Shown here: one piece after another, positions 28,201 to 36,246 of the stretch
Layout of the letters: each line of letters opens with the position of its first letter
Position numbering within the stretch: position 1 is the first letter of the stretch
Source of the DNA: Ruegeria sp. R13_0
GTDB lineage: Bacteria; Pseudomonadota; Alphaproteobacteria; Rhodobacterales; Rhodobacteraceae
DNA length: 64,000 nt
Direction: 5' to 3'
Assembly (NCBI RefSeq): GCF_017743995.1
Contig: NZ_JAGHRB010000010.1
Span: 62,001 to 126,000 of the forward strand
Program-made: the position numbers and the translations under genes
The notes under the pieces: model-generated
Told to the model about the DNA's origin: nothing
What the model saw: the letters and a program-made list of their open reading frames with translations, nothing else
Database searches by the model: none

Positions 28201-29146
28201 GCACCACCTTGGGCGTGATCTGACAGTCTCCGCAGCGCAGGTCATTCCCGAACCACGACACAATCAGGGATGTCGCTTCGCAGCCCGGCAGCTCACGCGC
28301 CAGCGCTTTGGTCGAGGTGACCAGATCCGGCTCACCCGAGGCCGAGTTGACATTGGCCGCCCAACTGCGCCCACGCCCTTGGGAATAGTTCACCTGCGTG
28401 CTGGCCAGAGCATATTCGCCAGTACCCGGCATCAGGGCGACACCCTTGACGATCTGGCCCAGCGCGGACACGTGATCCGGCATTTCGGGCTGTGTGGGGC
28501 GCACCACTTCGAACGAGAACTGAGGCACCCGGTTGCCAAAGGACGCCAGCTGGAAATCCTCGATCACCACATAGGCCGTGCCGCGATAGGCCGGGACATT
28601 GCCGGTGCCTTCGATGGCCTCGATCAGGGGATCGGGGAGTTGATCCTGCGTCCCGTGATAGACACGGATGTTCAGGCTCGCGCGCTCTTGCTCCTCACCA
28701 TCGGCCCAGACGCGTGTCACATCGGCGATCTCGCCCGCACCGACCGCAATCGCCAGAGAGATCGAGTAGCTGTAGGTCGTAGTCGTCACCTTGGGCGGTT
28801 TCGGCGAACCCTTGCCGCCCCCGCCTGAGGATTGCGTGCTAGTGGTCCGGGTCTCCAGAAAGTCCGAGGCCCAGATCACCTGACCACCTACGCGCATTCG
28901 GCCAAAGACCGTGGCCACAGGGGCGCCCTCGGCCGTTTCGGTCAGGCGGAAACGGTCCATGCGGCCGGTCTCGACCACTTCGCTGCCACTGCCCATGACC
29001 GATTGGCTCATCAAGCGCTGGTCGATCACGCGGCCCAGCGTGGCCCCAACCGCCCGCCCGACAATGGCAGTGGACAGACCGGCCAAAGTGCCGCCGATCG
29101 AGCCGCCCAACGCAGCCCCTGCAGCGGAAAGAAGAATAGTAGCCAT
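25205..29146 (-). CDS. GTA g15, tail tip host-recognition protein (megatron)
   Basis: A 1313-residue protein matching g15 of the R. capsulatus gene transfer agent, the large tail-tip protein that contacts the recipient cell and helps pierce its envelope. It has an N-terminal glycine/alanine-rich hydrophobic stretch (about 5-35), a GTA TIM-barrel-like glycosidase domain in the middle (about 430-730, with YAADWSEYFGY and FVGIDNYMPLSDWRDGED), and a C-terminal phage-tail domain. The start overlaps the g14 stop by one base. The length agrees with the family. Confidence 0.94.
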   Translation of the reverse strand: MATILLSAAGAALGGSIGGTLAGLSTAIVGRAVGATLGRVIDQRLMSQSVMGSGSEVVETGRMDRFRLTETAEGAPVATVFGRMRVGGQVIWASDFLETRTTSTQSSGGGGKGSPKPPKVTTTTYSYSISLAIAVGAGEIADVTRVWADGEEQERASLNIRVYHGTQDQLPDPLIEAIEGTGNVPAYRGTAYVVIEDFQLASFGNRVPQFSFEVVRPTQPEMPDHVSALGQIVKGVALMPGTGEYALASTQVNYSQGRGRSWAANVNSASGEPDLVTSTKALARELPGCEATSLIVSWFGNDLRCGDCQITPKVVRDDIDGVNMPWVVSGLRRHTAEVVQHQDDRPVYGGTPADGAVVQAIQHLKESGKDVMFYPFILMDQLQQNGLPDPWSDGEQPHLPWRGRITLDVAPGRDGSPDQTADADAQVAAFFGAAQVSDFGISAGQVTYSGPEEWGLRRFILHYATLCQIAGGVSSFCISSEMRGLTQIRGENGFPAVEQLRQLAADVRQILGPDTKIGYAADWSEYFGYQPSGTGDRFFHLDPLWADENIDFVGIDNYMPLSDWRDGEDHQDADAGSIYNLDYLRANVEGGEGYDWYYASPEEAEAQIRTPIEDSTHDEPWIWRYKDLRNWWSNWHHERIGGARQNDPTDWVPGSKPIWFTELGCAAVDKGTNQPNKFLDPKSSESSLPPHSNGLRDDFIQVQYLTATLGYWSEPQNNPVSEIYDGPMLDLSNAYVWAWDARPYPTFPNLRSQWDDGENYARGHWLNGRSGARTLASVVTEICHGAGVTDIDVSQLYGVVRGYAVEDVSDARSALQPLMLRYGFDAIERDGVLRFQTRDGFGAVALDPDHLAVSSDLDGTVEYRREAEAEMTGRVRLRFVQSDADHDLVAEEAVLPDAQTHAVAVNEMPLSMTRAEGRQTAERWLSEARVSRDTARFALPPSLLHLGVGDVVRLSEQDGSALYRIDRLEKADLQLAEAVRIERGVYTANGLQDDPVAIRHFVAPVPVVPVFMDLPLLTGTEAPHAPYLAVSADPWPGSVAVHASARDEDYALRDVISDQAVMGFTETPLRRASAGIWDEGAPLRVKLIDGILESRPRTSLLNGANLAAIGDGTPGNWEVFQFSDAALQEPGVYALSGRLRGQLGTDALMPDVWPEGSTFVLLDERVAQTSLLPSERRVARHFRIGPASRGYDDPSYEYLVEAFDGNGLRPYAPVHVSVQAASDEDTFSWIRRTRIEGDDWAGLDVPLGEESESYLIRVRANGALIREEIVPEPRWAYAAAVKSADGLTGGYAVEIAQISAIYGAGPAARIQVA

Positions 29147-29592
29147 CAGCGAGCCTCCAACGGGAATTCAAAACAGGCGACCACCCGGCGGCGCCAGGGG
29201 TCGCTCAGGGCGTTTTCGACCACGCCATGTCCGGAATAGGCATGGATGAAGCGCGGCACCTCGCCGATGCTGCTGACGATGCCCAGATGTTTTGCAACGC
29301 CGCTGTCCCGCATCCGGAACAGCAGCACATCTCCGGCGGCCATTTCAGCTGAGGGCTTTTCGCTCAGGTGCCTGCGCGCAGCTGCCCACATGCGTTCTTC
29401 ACCCTGCGGTTCGGACCAGTCCATGCTGTAGATGGGAACCGCCTCGGGTTCGCGCCCGATCACCTCGCGCCACACGCCGCGCAGCAGGCCCAGACAATCC
29501 GTTCCCGCCCCGCGAACCGAGGCTTGATGCACATAAGGCGTGCCCAGCCACGCGCGTGCGGTGTCAACGATATTTTGCTTGCGTTTCGTCAT
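29146..29592 (-). CDS. GTA g14, NlpC/P60 tail peptidase
   Basis: A 148-residue cell-wall peptidase of the NlpC/P60 family carried on the GTA tail, thought to open recipient peptidoglycan during DNA delivery. The catalytic cysteine is in GAGTDCLGLLRGVW, the histidine in KHLGIVSSIG and the third residue in FIHAYSGHGVV. It overlaps g13 by 4 bases (ATGA) and g15 by 1, typical of the tightly packed cluster. Confidence 0.93.
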   Translation of the reverse strand: MTKRKQNIVDTARAWLGTPYVHQASVRGAGTDCLGLLRGVWREVIGREPEAVPIYSMDWSEPQGEERMWAAARRHLSEKPSAEMAAGDVLLFRMRDSGVAKHLGIVSSIGEVPRFIHAYSGHGVVENALSDPWRRRVVACFEFPLEAR

Positions 29593-30476
29593 CGTCTGCT
29601 ACCGCCTGTATTCGCATTGCCTTTCTTTGGCACCGCCATCACCCAGTCTTCGCCCGGAAGATCCGGAAAACCCTGAAAGTTCAGAAAATTGTTGAATTTC
29701 AACCGGCAAGTCTCCATTCGCTTGTCGCAACCAGCGGTCAGGCGCACCCGGTCTCCAACGGCCAATCCACCACCGATGCTGGCCCACAGGGTGATCTCGC
29801 GCCCGTCTTCCGTCCGCCGGTCCTGCTTGATCGACCCCCAAAGCCCATTTGCCGAGCCCGAGGTCACATCCAGCCGCCCCCGTTCGAACCAGGCTTCGTC
29901 AGAGGAGGTCCCGCCGAGCAGCCGAAGCGACGTGCCTCCGTCAAAGCCGGAGACCTCAGCCTCGACCTGATAACCGAGCTGGCTTACGGCAAATCGACAC
30001 GCGGAATCCCCCAAGACGGCTGTGCAGGGCTTTTGATAGATCCGCCCCAGCGGGCGGTTCAGCAGGTCAGTCTGCCCGCGCAGTTCTGCGTGAAAGGCTC
30101 CACCTGCCCGGCGCAGCTCACCAATCGAGCCGCGAAACTGCAGCACACGCTGCTCGGGCGCGGCCCAATTGACCAGCCAGGCGCGCACCTCGGCCCCGTC
30201 AAAGCGACCGGCCTCAATATCATCCTCACGGACCGAGGCATCGGACAGCGCGCCCATCGCCTCGGAATTATCAATCGACAACCCGGTGGCCTGCTCGATG
30301 GCGGCTGCGGTCAGGCCGGTGCTGGCGCGAAAGGTCAGCCCGTCGAACCGCAGCTCCATATCGTGATCGGTGAAGCCAAAGACCTGACCGTCCTTGCGGG
30401 TGATCGCCCAGCAGCGGCACGCCGTGGTCAGACCGCTTTGTAGATGGGTCTGAAGTGCCTGAGTATCCCCACCCAT
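29589..30476 (-). CDS. GTA g13, tail hub protein (DUF2163)
   Basis: A 295-residue protein of the DUF2163/phage BR0599 type, corresponding to RcGTA g13, a baseplate hub component. Recognisable stretches are CRCWAITRKDGQVFGFTDHD at the N-terminus and GCDKRMETCRLKFNNFLNFQGFP near the C-terminus. The last is a cysteine-containing phage-tail motif: RcGTA g13 is known to carry an iron-sulfur-like or cysteine cluster, and Cys residues around positions 184, 191, 260 and 267 could form one here. It overlaps both neighbours by a few bases. Confidence 0.9.
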   Translation of the reverse strand: MGGDTQALQTHLQSGLTTACRCWAITRKDGQVFGFTDHDMELRFDGLTFRASTGLTAAAIEQATGLSIDNSEAMGALSDASVREDDIEAGRFDGAEVRAWLVNWAAPEQRVLQFRGSIGELRRAGGAFHAELRGQTDLLNRPLGRIYQKPCTAVLGDSACRFAVSQLGYQVEAEVSGFDGGTSLRLLGGTSSDEAWFERGRLDVTSGSANGLWGSIKQDRRTEDGREITLWASIGGGLAVGDRVRLTAGCDKRMETCRLKFNNFLNFQGFPDLPGEDWVMAVPKKGNANTGGSRR

Positions 30477-31108
30477 CAGACGCGCACCTCGACCACGGGG
30501 ACATTCGGTACATCCCCGGCCTGAAAGCTGGCCACGCTGGTCTGGATCTTGTCGGTGTCGAAACGCACCGGCACGTCAAACTCGAACCCCGCCGTGATCT
30601 CGACTTGCTCGGGCGGAGGGGCCACGAATGTGACCACCCCACGGGCCAGATCGACCTCATAGTCGACGCCTTCGCGCATGGCGTCCTGATCAAGGCCCAG
30701 ACGCACCGTACCAAGGACGGGTTTGGTGATCGGTCGCACATAGCTGACCCCGCCCGAGCTATAGGTTTTTACCAGTTGAAACTCGGTACGCTCTCCGTCG
30801 CCGCGCGCGATGACCTGATCGCCGTGATCGACGTCAGCCGTGGCCGAGCCGGACTTGTAGTCCGACCAGTCCTTCCAGCGGAACCCGTACATCTGGCCCT
30901 GACGCGCCTCGAAGAAGGAAATCATCGTTTCGATGTCATCCAGCGACCGCATCCCCAGCCCGGCATCATAGCGCCTGCGCGAATGCGCCCAGGGCGTGTT
31001 GCGTTCCTCAAACCCGTTGGCCAGTGTCACGATATCCGTGCGCCGCTCGGGCCCACCAACCGAGCCAAAGCTCAGGCTGGCGGGAAACCTCACCTCGTGG
31101 AAATTCAT
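30476..31108 (-). CDS. GTA g12, distal tail protein (DUF2460)
   Basis: A 210-residue protein of the DUF2460 (TIGR02217) family, corresponding to RcGTA g12, the distal tail ring between tube and baseplate. It begins MNFHEVRFPASLSFGSVGGP, has the conserved FFEARQGQMYGFRWKDWSDY, and ends in a beta-rich part. It follows g11 after 12 bases and overlaps g13 by one base. Confidence 0.93.
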   Translation of the reverse strand: MNFHEVRFPASLSFGSVGGPERRTDIVTLANGFEERNTPWAHSRRRYDAGLGMRSLDDIETMISFFEARQGQMYGFRWKDWSDYKSGSATADVDHGDQVIARGDGERTEFQLVKTYSSGGVSYVRPITKPVLGTVRLGLDQDAMREGVDYEVDLARGVVTFVAPPPEQVEITAGFEFDVPVRFDTDKIQTSVASFQAGDVPNVPVVEVRV

Positions 31109-31120
31109 CTTCTGCTCCCC

Positions 31121-31786
31121 TTATCTGTTGCGATTGCCGCGACCCAAGGCGCGGCTCATCTGCGCCGCGATCTGGCCTTGCGACCGGCGGAACCCTTGCA
31201 CATCGGGCGTGGAGATATTCATCACCACATTCACGGCACGCCCGCCGCCCTGCGTCCGAACGCCCAGCTTGCCGTCCGCGCCGCGCGCCAGAGGCATGAT
31301 CGCCTCAGGCCCAGCCTCACCCATGAGGCCGGTGCCTCCGCGCATCGGAAACATCGTCGGGCTGCTGACTACGCCGCCATTTGCGAAGGGCATCACCCGG
31401 CCCTGGCTGAAGCTGCCGCCATCCGCAAAAGGCAGAATGCCCTGCACCAGACTGCCAACCCCATTGGCCAGCATGCCGCCAAAATGATCCGTCACCGGCT
31501 TGATCGCCGCCGAATAGGCCGTGCGGATCATCGAGTTCTTCAGCACGTCCAGCGCATCTGACAGGTTCATCCCGTCCAGCACCACGCCGTCAAACGCCTT
31601 GCGCAAACCGCCGGACAGGCCCCGTTCCAGGGTGGCAACGTCCTTACCGGTTTCTTCAAAGGCGGCTCTGACCCGCTGCAAGTGACCATCAAACGCCGCC
31701 GCCATGCTCGCCGCGTCACCCAGCGCGTCGCCCAGCGACTCGCCCCGTTCCTGCAGGTCGTCAAAACCTTCACGATCCGTCATCAC
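31121..31786 (-). CDS. GTA g11, tape measure protein
   Basis: A 221-residue, mostly helical tail protein corresponding to RcGTA g11, the unusually short tape measure that sets the short GTA tail. The C-terminal part is rich in Gly/Phe with repeats of FADGG-type sequence (PFADGGSFSQG, PFANGGVVSSP), a common feature of lambda-like tape measure C-termini. The start has two consecutive Met codons. It overlaps g10.1 by 17 bases. Confidence 0.88.
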   Translation of the reverse strand: MMTDREGFDDLQERGESLGDALGDAASMAAAFDGHLQRVRAAFEETGKDVATLERGLSGGLRKAFDGVVLDGMNLSDALDVLKNSMIRTAYSAAIKPVTDHFGGMLANGVGSLVQGILPFADGGSFSQGRVMPFANGGVVSSPTMFPMRGGTGLMGEAGPEAIMPLARGADGKLGVRTQGGGRAVNVVMNISTPDVQGFRRSQGQIAAQMSRALGRGNRNR

Positions 31787-31979
31787 GCTCTCCTTGTTCC
31801 TTGTCCGGATAGGCCGCCAGCAAAGCGTCGAGGCCCTTCCGGTTCATCGCAGGCATCCCCGCGCCCTGCCCCAGCATCAGCCGCAACTCAGCCGGGGTCA
31901 GACGCCAGAACTGATCCGGCGTCAGCCGCAGGCCGAGGATCCCGGCCTGCATCAGCGCGGGCCAGTCGAACCCGCTCAC
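31770..31979 (-). CDS. GTA g10.1, tail assembly chaperone
   Basis: A 69-residue protein of the TIGR02216/phage TAC type (RLTPDQFWRLTPAELRLMLG is the signature). In tailed phages a frameshift joins two chaperone parts; here, as in RcGTA, it is a separate short gene after g10, overlapping it by 4 bases. It helps assemble the tail tube around the tape measure. Confidence 0.88.
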   Translation of the reverse strand: MSGFDWPALMQAGILGLRLTPDQFWRLTPAELRLMLGQGAGMPAMNRKGLDALLAAYPDKEQGERDDGS

Positions 31980-32293
31980 TGCTCCGGCACCATGAAGGCG
32001 CGGGCCAGCAATTCCGCAGCCGCTTTGGCACCCACCATCGGTCCACCAGCGATTTCGGCATGCAGCAGGTCATCGCGTGTGACCGGCGCGCCGCCGCCAC
32101 GCAAACCAGCGACCAACAGCGCCAGCACGTCACCGCTGGAATACGCACCGCCTTCGAACCGCTGCACCAATTCGACCAGAGATCCGGCCCCCAGTTCCTG
32201 TTCCAATTCCGCCAAGGCACCCAATGTCAGCTTGAGCACCCGCTGCTCCCCATCGATGGTCAAGGCCACCTCGCCCGTCCACGGATTGGCCAT
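31976..32293 (-). CDS. GTA g10, tail assembly chaperone
   Basis: A 105-residue protein of the GTA TAC family (DUF3356): MANPWTGEVALTIDGEQRVL, then LTLGALAELEQELGAGSLVE. It corresponds to RcGTA g10. It starts in a 1-base overlap with the tail tube gene and overlaps g10.1 by 4 bases, so tail tube and chaperones are translationally coupled. Confidence 0.9.
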   Translation of the reverse strand: MANPWTGEVALTIDGEQRVLKLTLGALAELEQELGAGSLVELVQRFEGGAYSSGDVLALLVAGLRGGGAPVTRDDLLHAEIAGGPMVGAKAAAELLARAFMVPEQ

Positions 32294-32706
32294 CAGAGCG
32301 CCGTGAAACTCAGCGCACCGGCGCTTGCCATGCTCATCTCATAGGTCGCCTCACCGTTGTGCGAGCCCGCATATTCGATGCTGCTGACCTGAAACGGGCC
32401 TTCGACAATGCCGAAATCGGGGATGATCACCTGAAAACCGGGCGTCTCGCCGTCAAAGAACAGCTGACGCGCCCGTTCATCCGTGCCTTCGTCCTTGAAT
32501 ACGCCCGAGCCGGAGATCGAGGCCGACTTGACCCCCGCCCCTGACAGCAGCTCGCGCCAGCCACCCTGACTTTCCAGGCTGGTGACATCGACGCTTTCTG
32601 CGTTGAAACTGATCCGCGTGGCGCGCAGGCCCGCGATTGTCTCAAACAGGCCCGTGCCGTTCATATCCACTTTGACCAACAGGTCTTTTCCGTTCTGGGC
32701 AGCCAT
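32293..32706 (-). CDS. GTA g9, major tail tube protein
   Basis: A 137-residue tail tube protein of the TP901-1 type (TIGR02126), corresponding to RcGTA g9. It starts MAAQNGKDLLVKVDMNGTGL, preceded by CGGAGA 8 bases upstream, which decides against the longer upstream frame. The conserved ISFNAESVDVTSLES and SGSGVFKDEGTDE blocks form the tube-subunit beta sandwich. Confidence 0.93.
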   Translation of the reverse strand: MAAQNGKDLLVKVDMNGTGLFETIAGLRATRISFNAESVDVTSLESQGGWRELLSGAGVKSASISGSGVFKDEGTDERARQLFFDGETPGFQVIIPDFGIVEGPFQVSSIEYAGSHNGEATYEMSMASAGALSFTAL

Positions 32707-32726
32707 ATGCTCTCTCCGTTGATTGC

Positions 32727-33140
32727 TTAGTCGTCTTCCACGCGGGCGCGGAATCTCAGGTCGATCTGGCGGATCGCGCCGCCAGTTCCCGTGCGTCGGG
32801 CGCTGGCCCGTTCGAACCACAAGCCCACCAGATGGCCCCGGTCCAAACTCAGCGCTGCACCTTCCAATGCGTCACACACCGCGCCGGCCAGTGTCTTGGC
32901 CGCGCCAAAGCCCGCCGCCTCGGACACAACCGAGACCGTGAAGCGATGCACAGCCCCCGCGTTTGCGCGGTCCGAGGCCTCTCGCACCTCTTCCGGGCCC
33001 AAAGTCACGTAGGTCTGCGGCATGGTCCCCGCAGGCACCGCGTCGTAAATCGCCCCGCCCGACAGCGTGCTGACCTGCGCGTCGCCTGAAAGCTGTTGAA
33101 ACACCGCCGCCTGCAAAGCAGCTGATACGCCATAGCTCAT
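32727..33140 (-). CDS. GTA g8, tail terminator (DUF3168)
   Basis: A 137-residue protein of the DUF3168 family, corresponding to RcGTA g8, the tail terminator ring that joins tail to head. Signatures are ALQAAVFQQLSGDAQVSTL at the start, GAIYDAVPAGTMPQTYVTLGPEE, and the C-terminal RQIDLRFRARVEDD. It overlaps g7 by 4 bases and lies 20 bases before g9. Confidence 0.92.
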   Translation of the reverse strand: MSYGVSAALQAAVFQQLSGDAQVSTLSGGAIYDAVPAGTMPQTYVTLGPEEVREASDRANAGAVHRFTVSVVSEAAGFGAAKTLAGAVCDALEGAALSLDRGHLVGLWFERASARRTGTGGAIRQIDLRFRARVEDD

Positions 33141-33475
33141 GCCGCCACCTCTTCATCTGCAAAACAGGTCAGGTACTGACCGCGCGGGTCCCGCTCGGCG
33201 ACCGCGCGGATCACGAACCGCCGGGCACCTTCGCGGAACCGCTGATCCGGAGCGGGCCGCATGCTCGACCCCTCAGGCGCGCCCCGCACAACGATCCGGT
33301 AGCCAACGCGCGAGACCGAAGCCCCACCAACCGCACGCTCCGCTCCGCTGCGCGCCGTCACCTCGGCCCAGAGCGAGCCCAAAGCGGCCCAGGCTTCGGT
33401 GTAGCCTCCAGCACCGTCAGCGGTGCGAACCGGTGCCTCCAGCTCCAGCTTGCGGTTCAGTCGCGGCGCGTTCAT
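33137..33475 (-). CDS. GTA g7, head-tail stopper
   Basis: A 112-residue head-tail joining protein (phage H-T join family), corresponding to RcGTA g7. It begins MNAPRLNRKLELEAPVRTAD and has GSLWAEVTARSGAERAVGG, the family core. The start was set by the ATGA overlap with the stop of g6; a much longer frame upstream is a shadow of g6. It overlaps g8 by 4 bases. Confidence 0.9.
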   Translation of the reverse strand: MNAPRLNRKLELEAPVRTADGAGGYTEAWAALGSLWAEVTARSGAERAVGGASVSRVGYRIVVRGAPEGSSMRPAPDQRFREGARRFVIRAVAERDPRGQYLTCFADEEVAA

Positions 33476-34071
33476 TGCATCACCCCAGCGCCGAAGCGCA
33501 CTGTGCGATAGCGTTGAATCAGGCTGGTCACACCGAATGGCATACACCCCGCACCCAAGGCTGTTTCGTCGCGATATTCGTAGTAATGCGCCGCCAAGAG
33601 CAGCACCGCCTGTCCCAGATCGGCTGGCAAACCACCCCAATCTGCGGCCATGCCCGCTGTGAAGGCGATCTTTACCGATCCGCCGGTCTGGATTCTCGGC
33701 AAGCAAGACCCCGCCGCCCGCACCCGAGGACGCTGCGCATCCCGCTCCAACCGGTAGGTCGCGCTGTCCGCCACGCTTTCAGCGCCCAGCGCGTCCGTCA
33801 GCGTCAACGCACCAACTGAAACCACCGGGGCCACCGGCAGAACTTCGCTTTCGGGATCGCGCCAGCCGTTCAGGCTCCACGAAAACTCCCGCTCGATCAG
33901 CACCTTGCCGGTGCGCGCCTCGATCGCTGCAATCGCTGCACGCAGAAAACCGGTCAGAACCTCATCCTGCGTATCACCCTCGGCGAACCCCGTGCCCAGC
34001 CGCAGATGCGCCTTGAACTGATCCACCGGCAGCGCCGCATCCGCGATGGCGGTTTCTTCGATCAACATCAT
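33472..34071 (-). CDS. GTA g6, head-tail adaptor
   Basis: A 199-residue helical connector protein of the phage gp6/phiE125 gp8 type, corresponding to RcGTA g6, which binds the portal. It begins MMLIEETAIADAALPVDQFK with TGCGGAG upstream of the paired ATG codons. The conserved LRAAIAAIEARTGKVLIEREF and LGQAVLLLAAHYYEYRDE helices are present. A 171-base GC-rich gap separates it from the capsid gene. Confidence 0.91.
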   Translation of the reverse strand: MMLIEETAIADAALPVDQFKAHLRLGTGFAEGDTQDEVLTGFLRAAIAAIEARTGKVLIEREFSWSLNGWRDPESEVLPVAPVVSVGALTLTDALGAESVADSATYRLERDAQRPRVRAAGSCLPRIQTGGSVKIAFTAGMAADWGGLPADLGQAVLLLAAHYYEYRDETALGAGCMPFGVTSLIQRYRTVRFGAGVMQ

Positions 34072-34242
34072 CCATTCACTCCGCAATCTCGGACCCCTCC
34101 GGGGCCGTATCCTTGAAAATGACGGGCACGCGCCGCCCCACGTTGCTCGGACGGAGGGGAGCAGCTAGACAACGCGGGGGATCTCACCCCGGCCCGCGCC
34201 CGCCGCCCGAAGGGCCCTAAGGCCCCCCGGATTCAGCCCGCT

Positions 34243-35421
34243 TTAGGCGGTGCCGAATTTCACCAGCTTGATCGCAGCAAAGTCGCTTACGTCGCCGCCA
34301 ACGCGCTTGGTCGCGTAGAACAGAACATGCGGTTTGGCGCTGAACGGATCGCGTAACACGCGCAGATCGGGACGTTCGGCAATGGTGTAACCTGCCTGGA
34401 AATCGCCAAAGGCAATCGAGAAGCTGTCGGTCGCCGCATCCGGCATGTCCTCGGCGATCAGCACCGGATAGCCCATCAGACGCGCAGGCTCACCTGCGGC
34501 CAGACCATCGGACCACAGGAAGCGTCCGTCGCTGTCCTTGAGCTTGCGGATCAGACCGGCAGTTTTCGAGTTCATCACGAAGGTGCCGTTCACGCGGTAC
34601 TGCGCGCCCAGCGCATAGACCACATCCACGATCGCGTCCCCATCGACACCACCCGCCGTGCCGGTTGCAACGTAGCCCAGATTGCCCCAGGCCCAGACGT
34701 CGTTGTCGACAGCCGGGTGGTCCAGAATACCCTTGGGCTTGTCCGCCCCGTCACCACCGATAAACGCCGCCGCCTCGGCACGGGCGAATTTGTCGGCGAT
34801 ACGGCCAGCCAGCCAACCCTCGACGTCAAAGGCACTGTCATCCAGCAGACGTTGCGAGGCCTTGGGCAGCGCGCTCAGCTCGTGCAGCGGGATGGAAATG
34901 CGATCAATCGACGGGGTGCCGCTTTCTGCCGTAGCCGCGTTTTCATCCGCCCAGCCCGCGCCCACATCGGTATGGTCGATCAGCACATCGAACGAGTTCG
35001 CCTCGACATTCACCACCGACGCAATCGAGCGGATCGAAGCGGTCGAGTTCAGGACCGACTTGATCGTTTCCGCGGTCTGCGGATCGACCAGATAACCGCC
35101 ATCGCTGTTCACTGCGCTCGACAGAGATTTCGACTCCATCTCCAGCCCGCGCAGCCCGTCATCCTCGCCCGAACGCACATAAGCGTCGAAGGCCTTCTGA
35201 TGTGGTGCGCCGTCCTCGATCGAGGCCGCAAGATGCGGGCGTGCCGCGATGGTTGATTTACGATCCAGCATGGTCAGTCGCTCTTCTGTCTGTTGCAGTT
35301 GGGTTTTAACTTCAGCCTTGAGGCCCTTGAATTCATTCACGAAGCCAGCCATCGCCTGCTTCACCTCCTGAACCAGGGGCGCACCCTCTCCGGTCAAGGC
35401 CGGGGTTTCGGTCTTGCTCAT
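34243..35421 (-). CDS. GTA g5, HK97-type major capsid protein
   Basis: A 392-residue major capsid protein with the HK97 fold, corresponding to RcGTA g5. An N-terminal coiled-coil scaffold segment (about 15-65) precedes the capsid core with SDGGYLVDPQTAETIKS and GDGADKPKGIL. In RcGTA the g4 protease removes the N-terminal part; the likely cleavage region here is near residues 90-105. The ATG has AAGGAAG 6 bases upstream, which decides the start against a longer frame. Confidence 0.96.
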   Translation of the reverse strand: MSKTETPALTGEGAPLVQEVKQAMAGFVNEFKGLKAEVKTQLQQTEERLTMLDRKSTIAARPHLAASIEDGAPHQKAFDAYVRSGEDDGLRGLEMESKSLSSAVNSDGGYLVDPQTAETIKSVLNSTASIRSIASVVNVEANSFDVLIDHTDVGAGWADENAATAESGTPSIDRISIPLHELSALPKASQRLLDDSAFDVEGWLAGRIADKFARAEAAAFIGGDGADKPKGILDHPAVDNDVWAWGNLGYVATGTAGGVDGDAIVDVVYALGAQYRVNGTFVMNSKTAGLIRKLKDSDGRFLWSDGLAAGEPARLMGYPVLIAEDMPDAATDSFSIAFGDFQAGYTIAERPDLRVLRDPFSAKPHVLFYATKRVGGDVSDFAAIKLVKFGTA

Positions 35422-35455
35422 CAGCACTTCCTTTTTGGGTGGGTTTTGAGGCGCG

Positions 35456-36031
35456 CTAGGTCCGCGCCAGCTCCTGCCGGGCGTCGTGGAACACCTCGGC
35501 AATACTGCGCCAGGTGTTCTCGGCCTCAGGCTCCACGCCCTTCGCCGCCACCCGCGCACTGGGCAGCATCGGGAAAGTCACCAAGGACACTTCCCATAGC
35601 TCCAGTTCCGTCAGGACCCGCTGGCCCTTGTCATTCGTCACGGCCCGCTTGGTGCGATAACCAATCGAGAGACCATCCATCGCGCCTGCCCGGATCAATT
35701 CAGCCGCCTCACGACCCTTTTGCGTGGCCTCCAGCAGACGGCCCTTGACCCACAGGCCCTGGTCATCCTCACGCACCTCATCCCAGACACCGATGGGCTG
35801 CGCCGGATCGTGCTGCCACAGCATCTTGACCCGCTGCCCCGCCTTGGACAGCCCGTCGAGAGAGCCGCGATACGCCCCGCGTTGCACCACATCGCTGCCT
35901 TGATCGACCTGCCCGAACAGGCTGGCATAGCCTTCGATCACTGCGTCATCGGTGACGGACAACCCGTCTCCGAACCGGGCGAATTTATGCTCTAAATCCA
36001 TGAACTTCTCCATGTAACTTACTGAACTCAT
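35456..36031 (-). CDS. GTA g4, HK97-type prohead protease
   Basis: A protein of about 191 residues, the maturation protease that trims the capsid protein. Family motifs are IEGYASLFGQVDQGSDVVQRGAY split over the N-terminal half, the catalytic LWQHDPAQPIGVW (His) and GAMDGLSIGYR (Ser), and the C-terminal ELWEVSLVTFPM. The start at 36031 is chosen for the ATGA overlap with g3.5; starts at 36013 or 36001 (the last with GGAG close upstream) are also possible. Confidence 0.93.
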   Translation of the reverse strand: MSSVSYMEKFMDLEHKFARFGDGLSVTDDAVIEGYASLFGQVDQGSDVVQRGAYRGSLDGLSKAGQRVKMLWQHDPAQPIGVWDEVREDDQGLWVKGRLLEATQKGREAAELIRAGAMDGLSIGYRTKRAVTNDKGQRVLTELELWEVSLVTFPMLPSARVAAKGVEPEAENTWRSIAEVFHDARQELART

Positions 36032-36246
36032 GGCGTTACCACCAAGATGGATTGAAACGCCTGCGCCAGGATCACCGCGACCACGCCATAGACCGTCAGC
36101 CACAACCGGCGCTCCAGCCGCTCCATCATCTCTTCGATCTGATCCAGCCGCCTGCACAGATGCGCGTGCTGGATCTCGGCCACCCGCTCATGCGCAGCCA
36201 GACGCAGGCCCGGCGCGCATTCGAACGGAGGATACCCTTCAGACAT
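36028..36246 (-). CDS. GTA g3.5, small membrane protein
   Basis: A 72-residue protein with an amphipathic helix (QIEEMMERLERRLWLT) and one membrane helix near the C-terminus (TVYGVVAVILAQAFQSILVV). Its place between portal and protease genes and its size match RcGTA g3.5, whose role is not established. It overlaps the portal gene by 8 bases and g4 by 4. Confidence 0.82.
   Translation of the reverse strand: MSEGYPPFECAPGLRLAAHERVAEIQHAHLCRRLDQIEEMMERLERRLWLTVYGVVAVILAQAFQSILVVTP

Noticed and set aside
26021..28828. Open frame of about 935 codons on the plus strand
   Set aside because: It lies wholly opposite GTA g15, has Arg/His/Gln-rich nonsense composition and no domain; it is the antisense shadow of a GC-rich gene.
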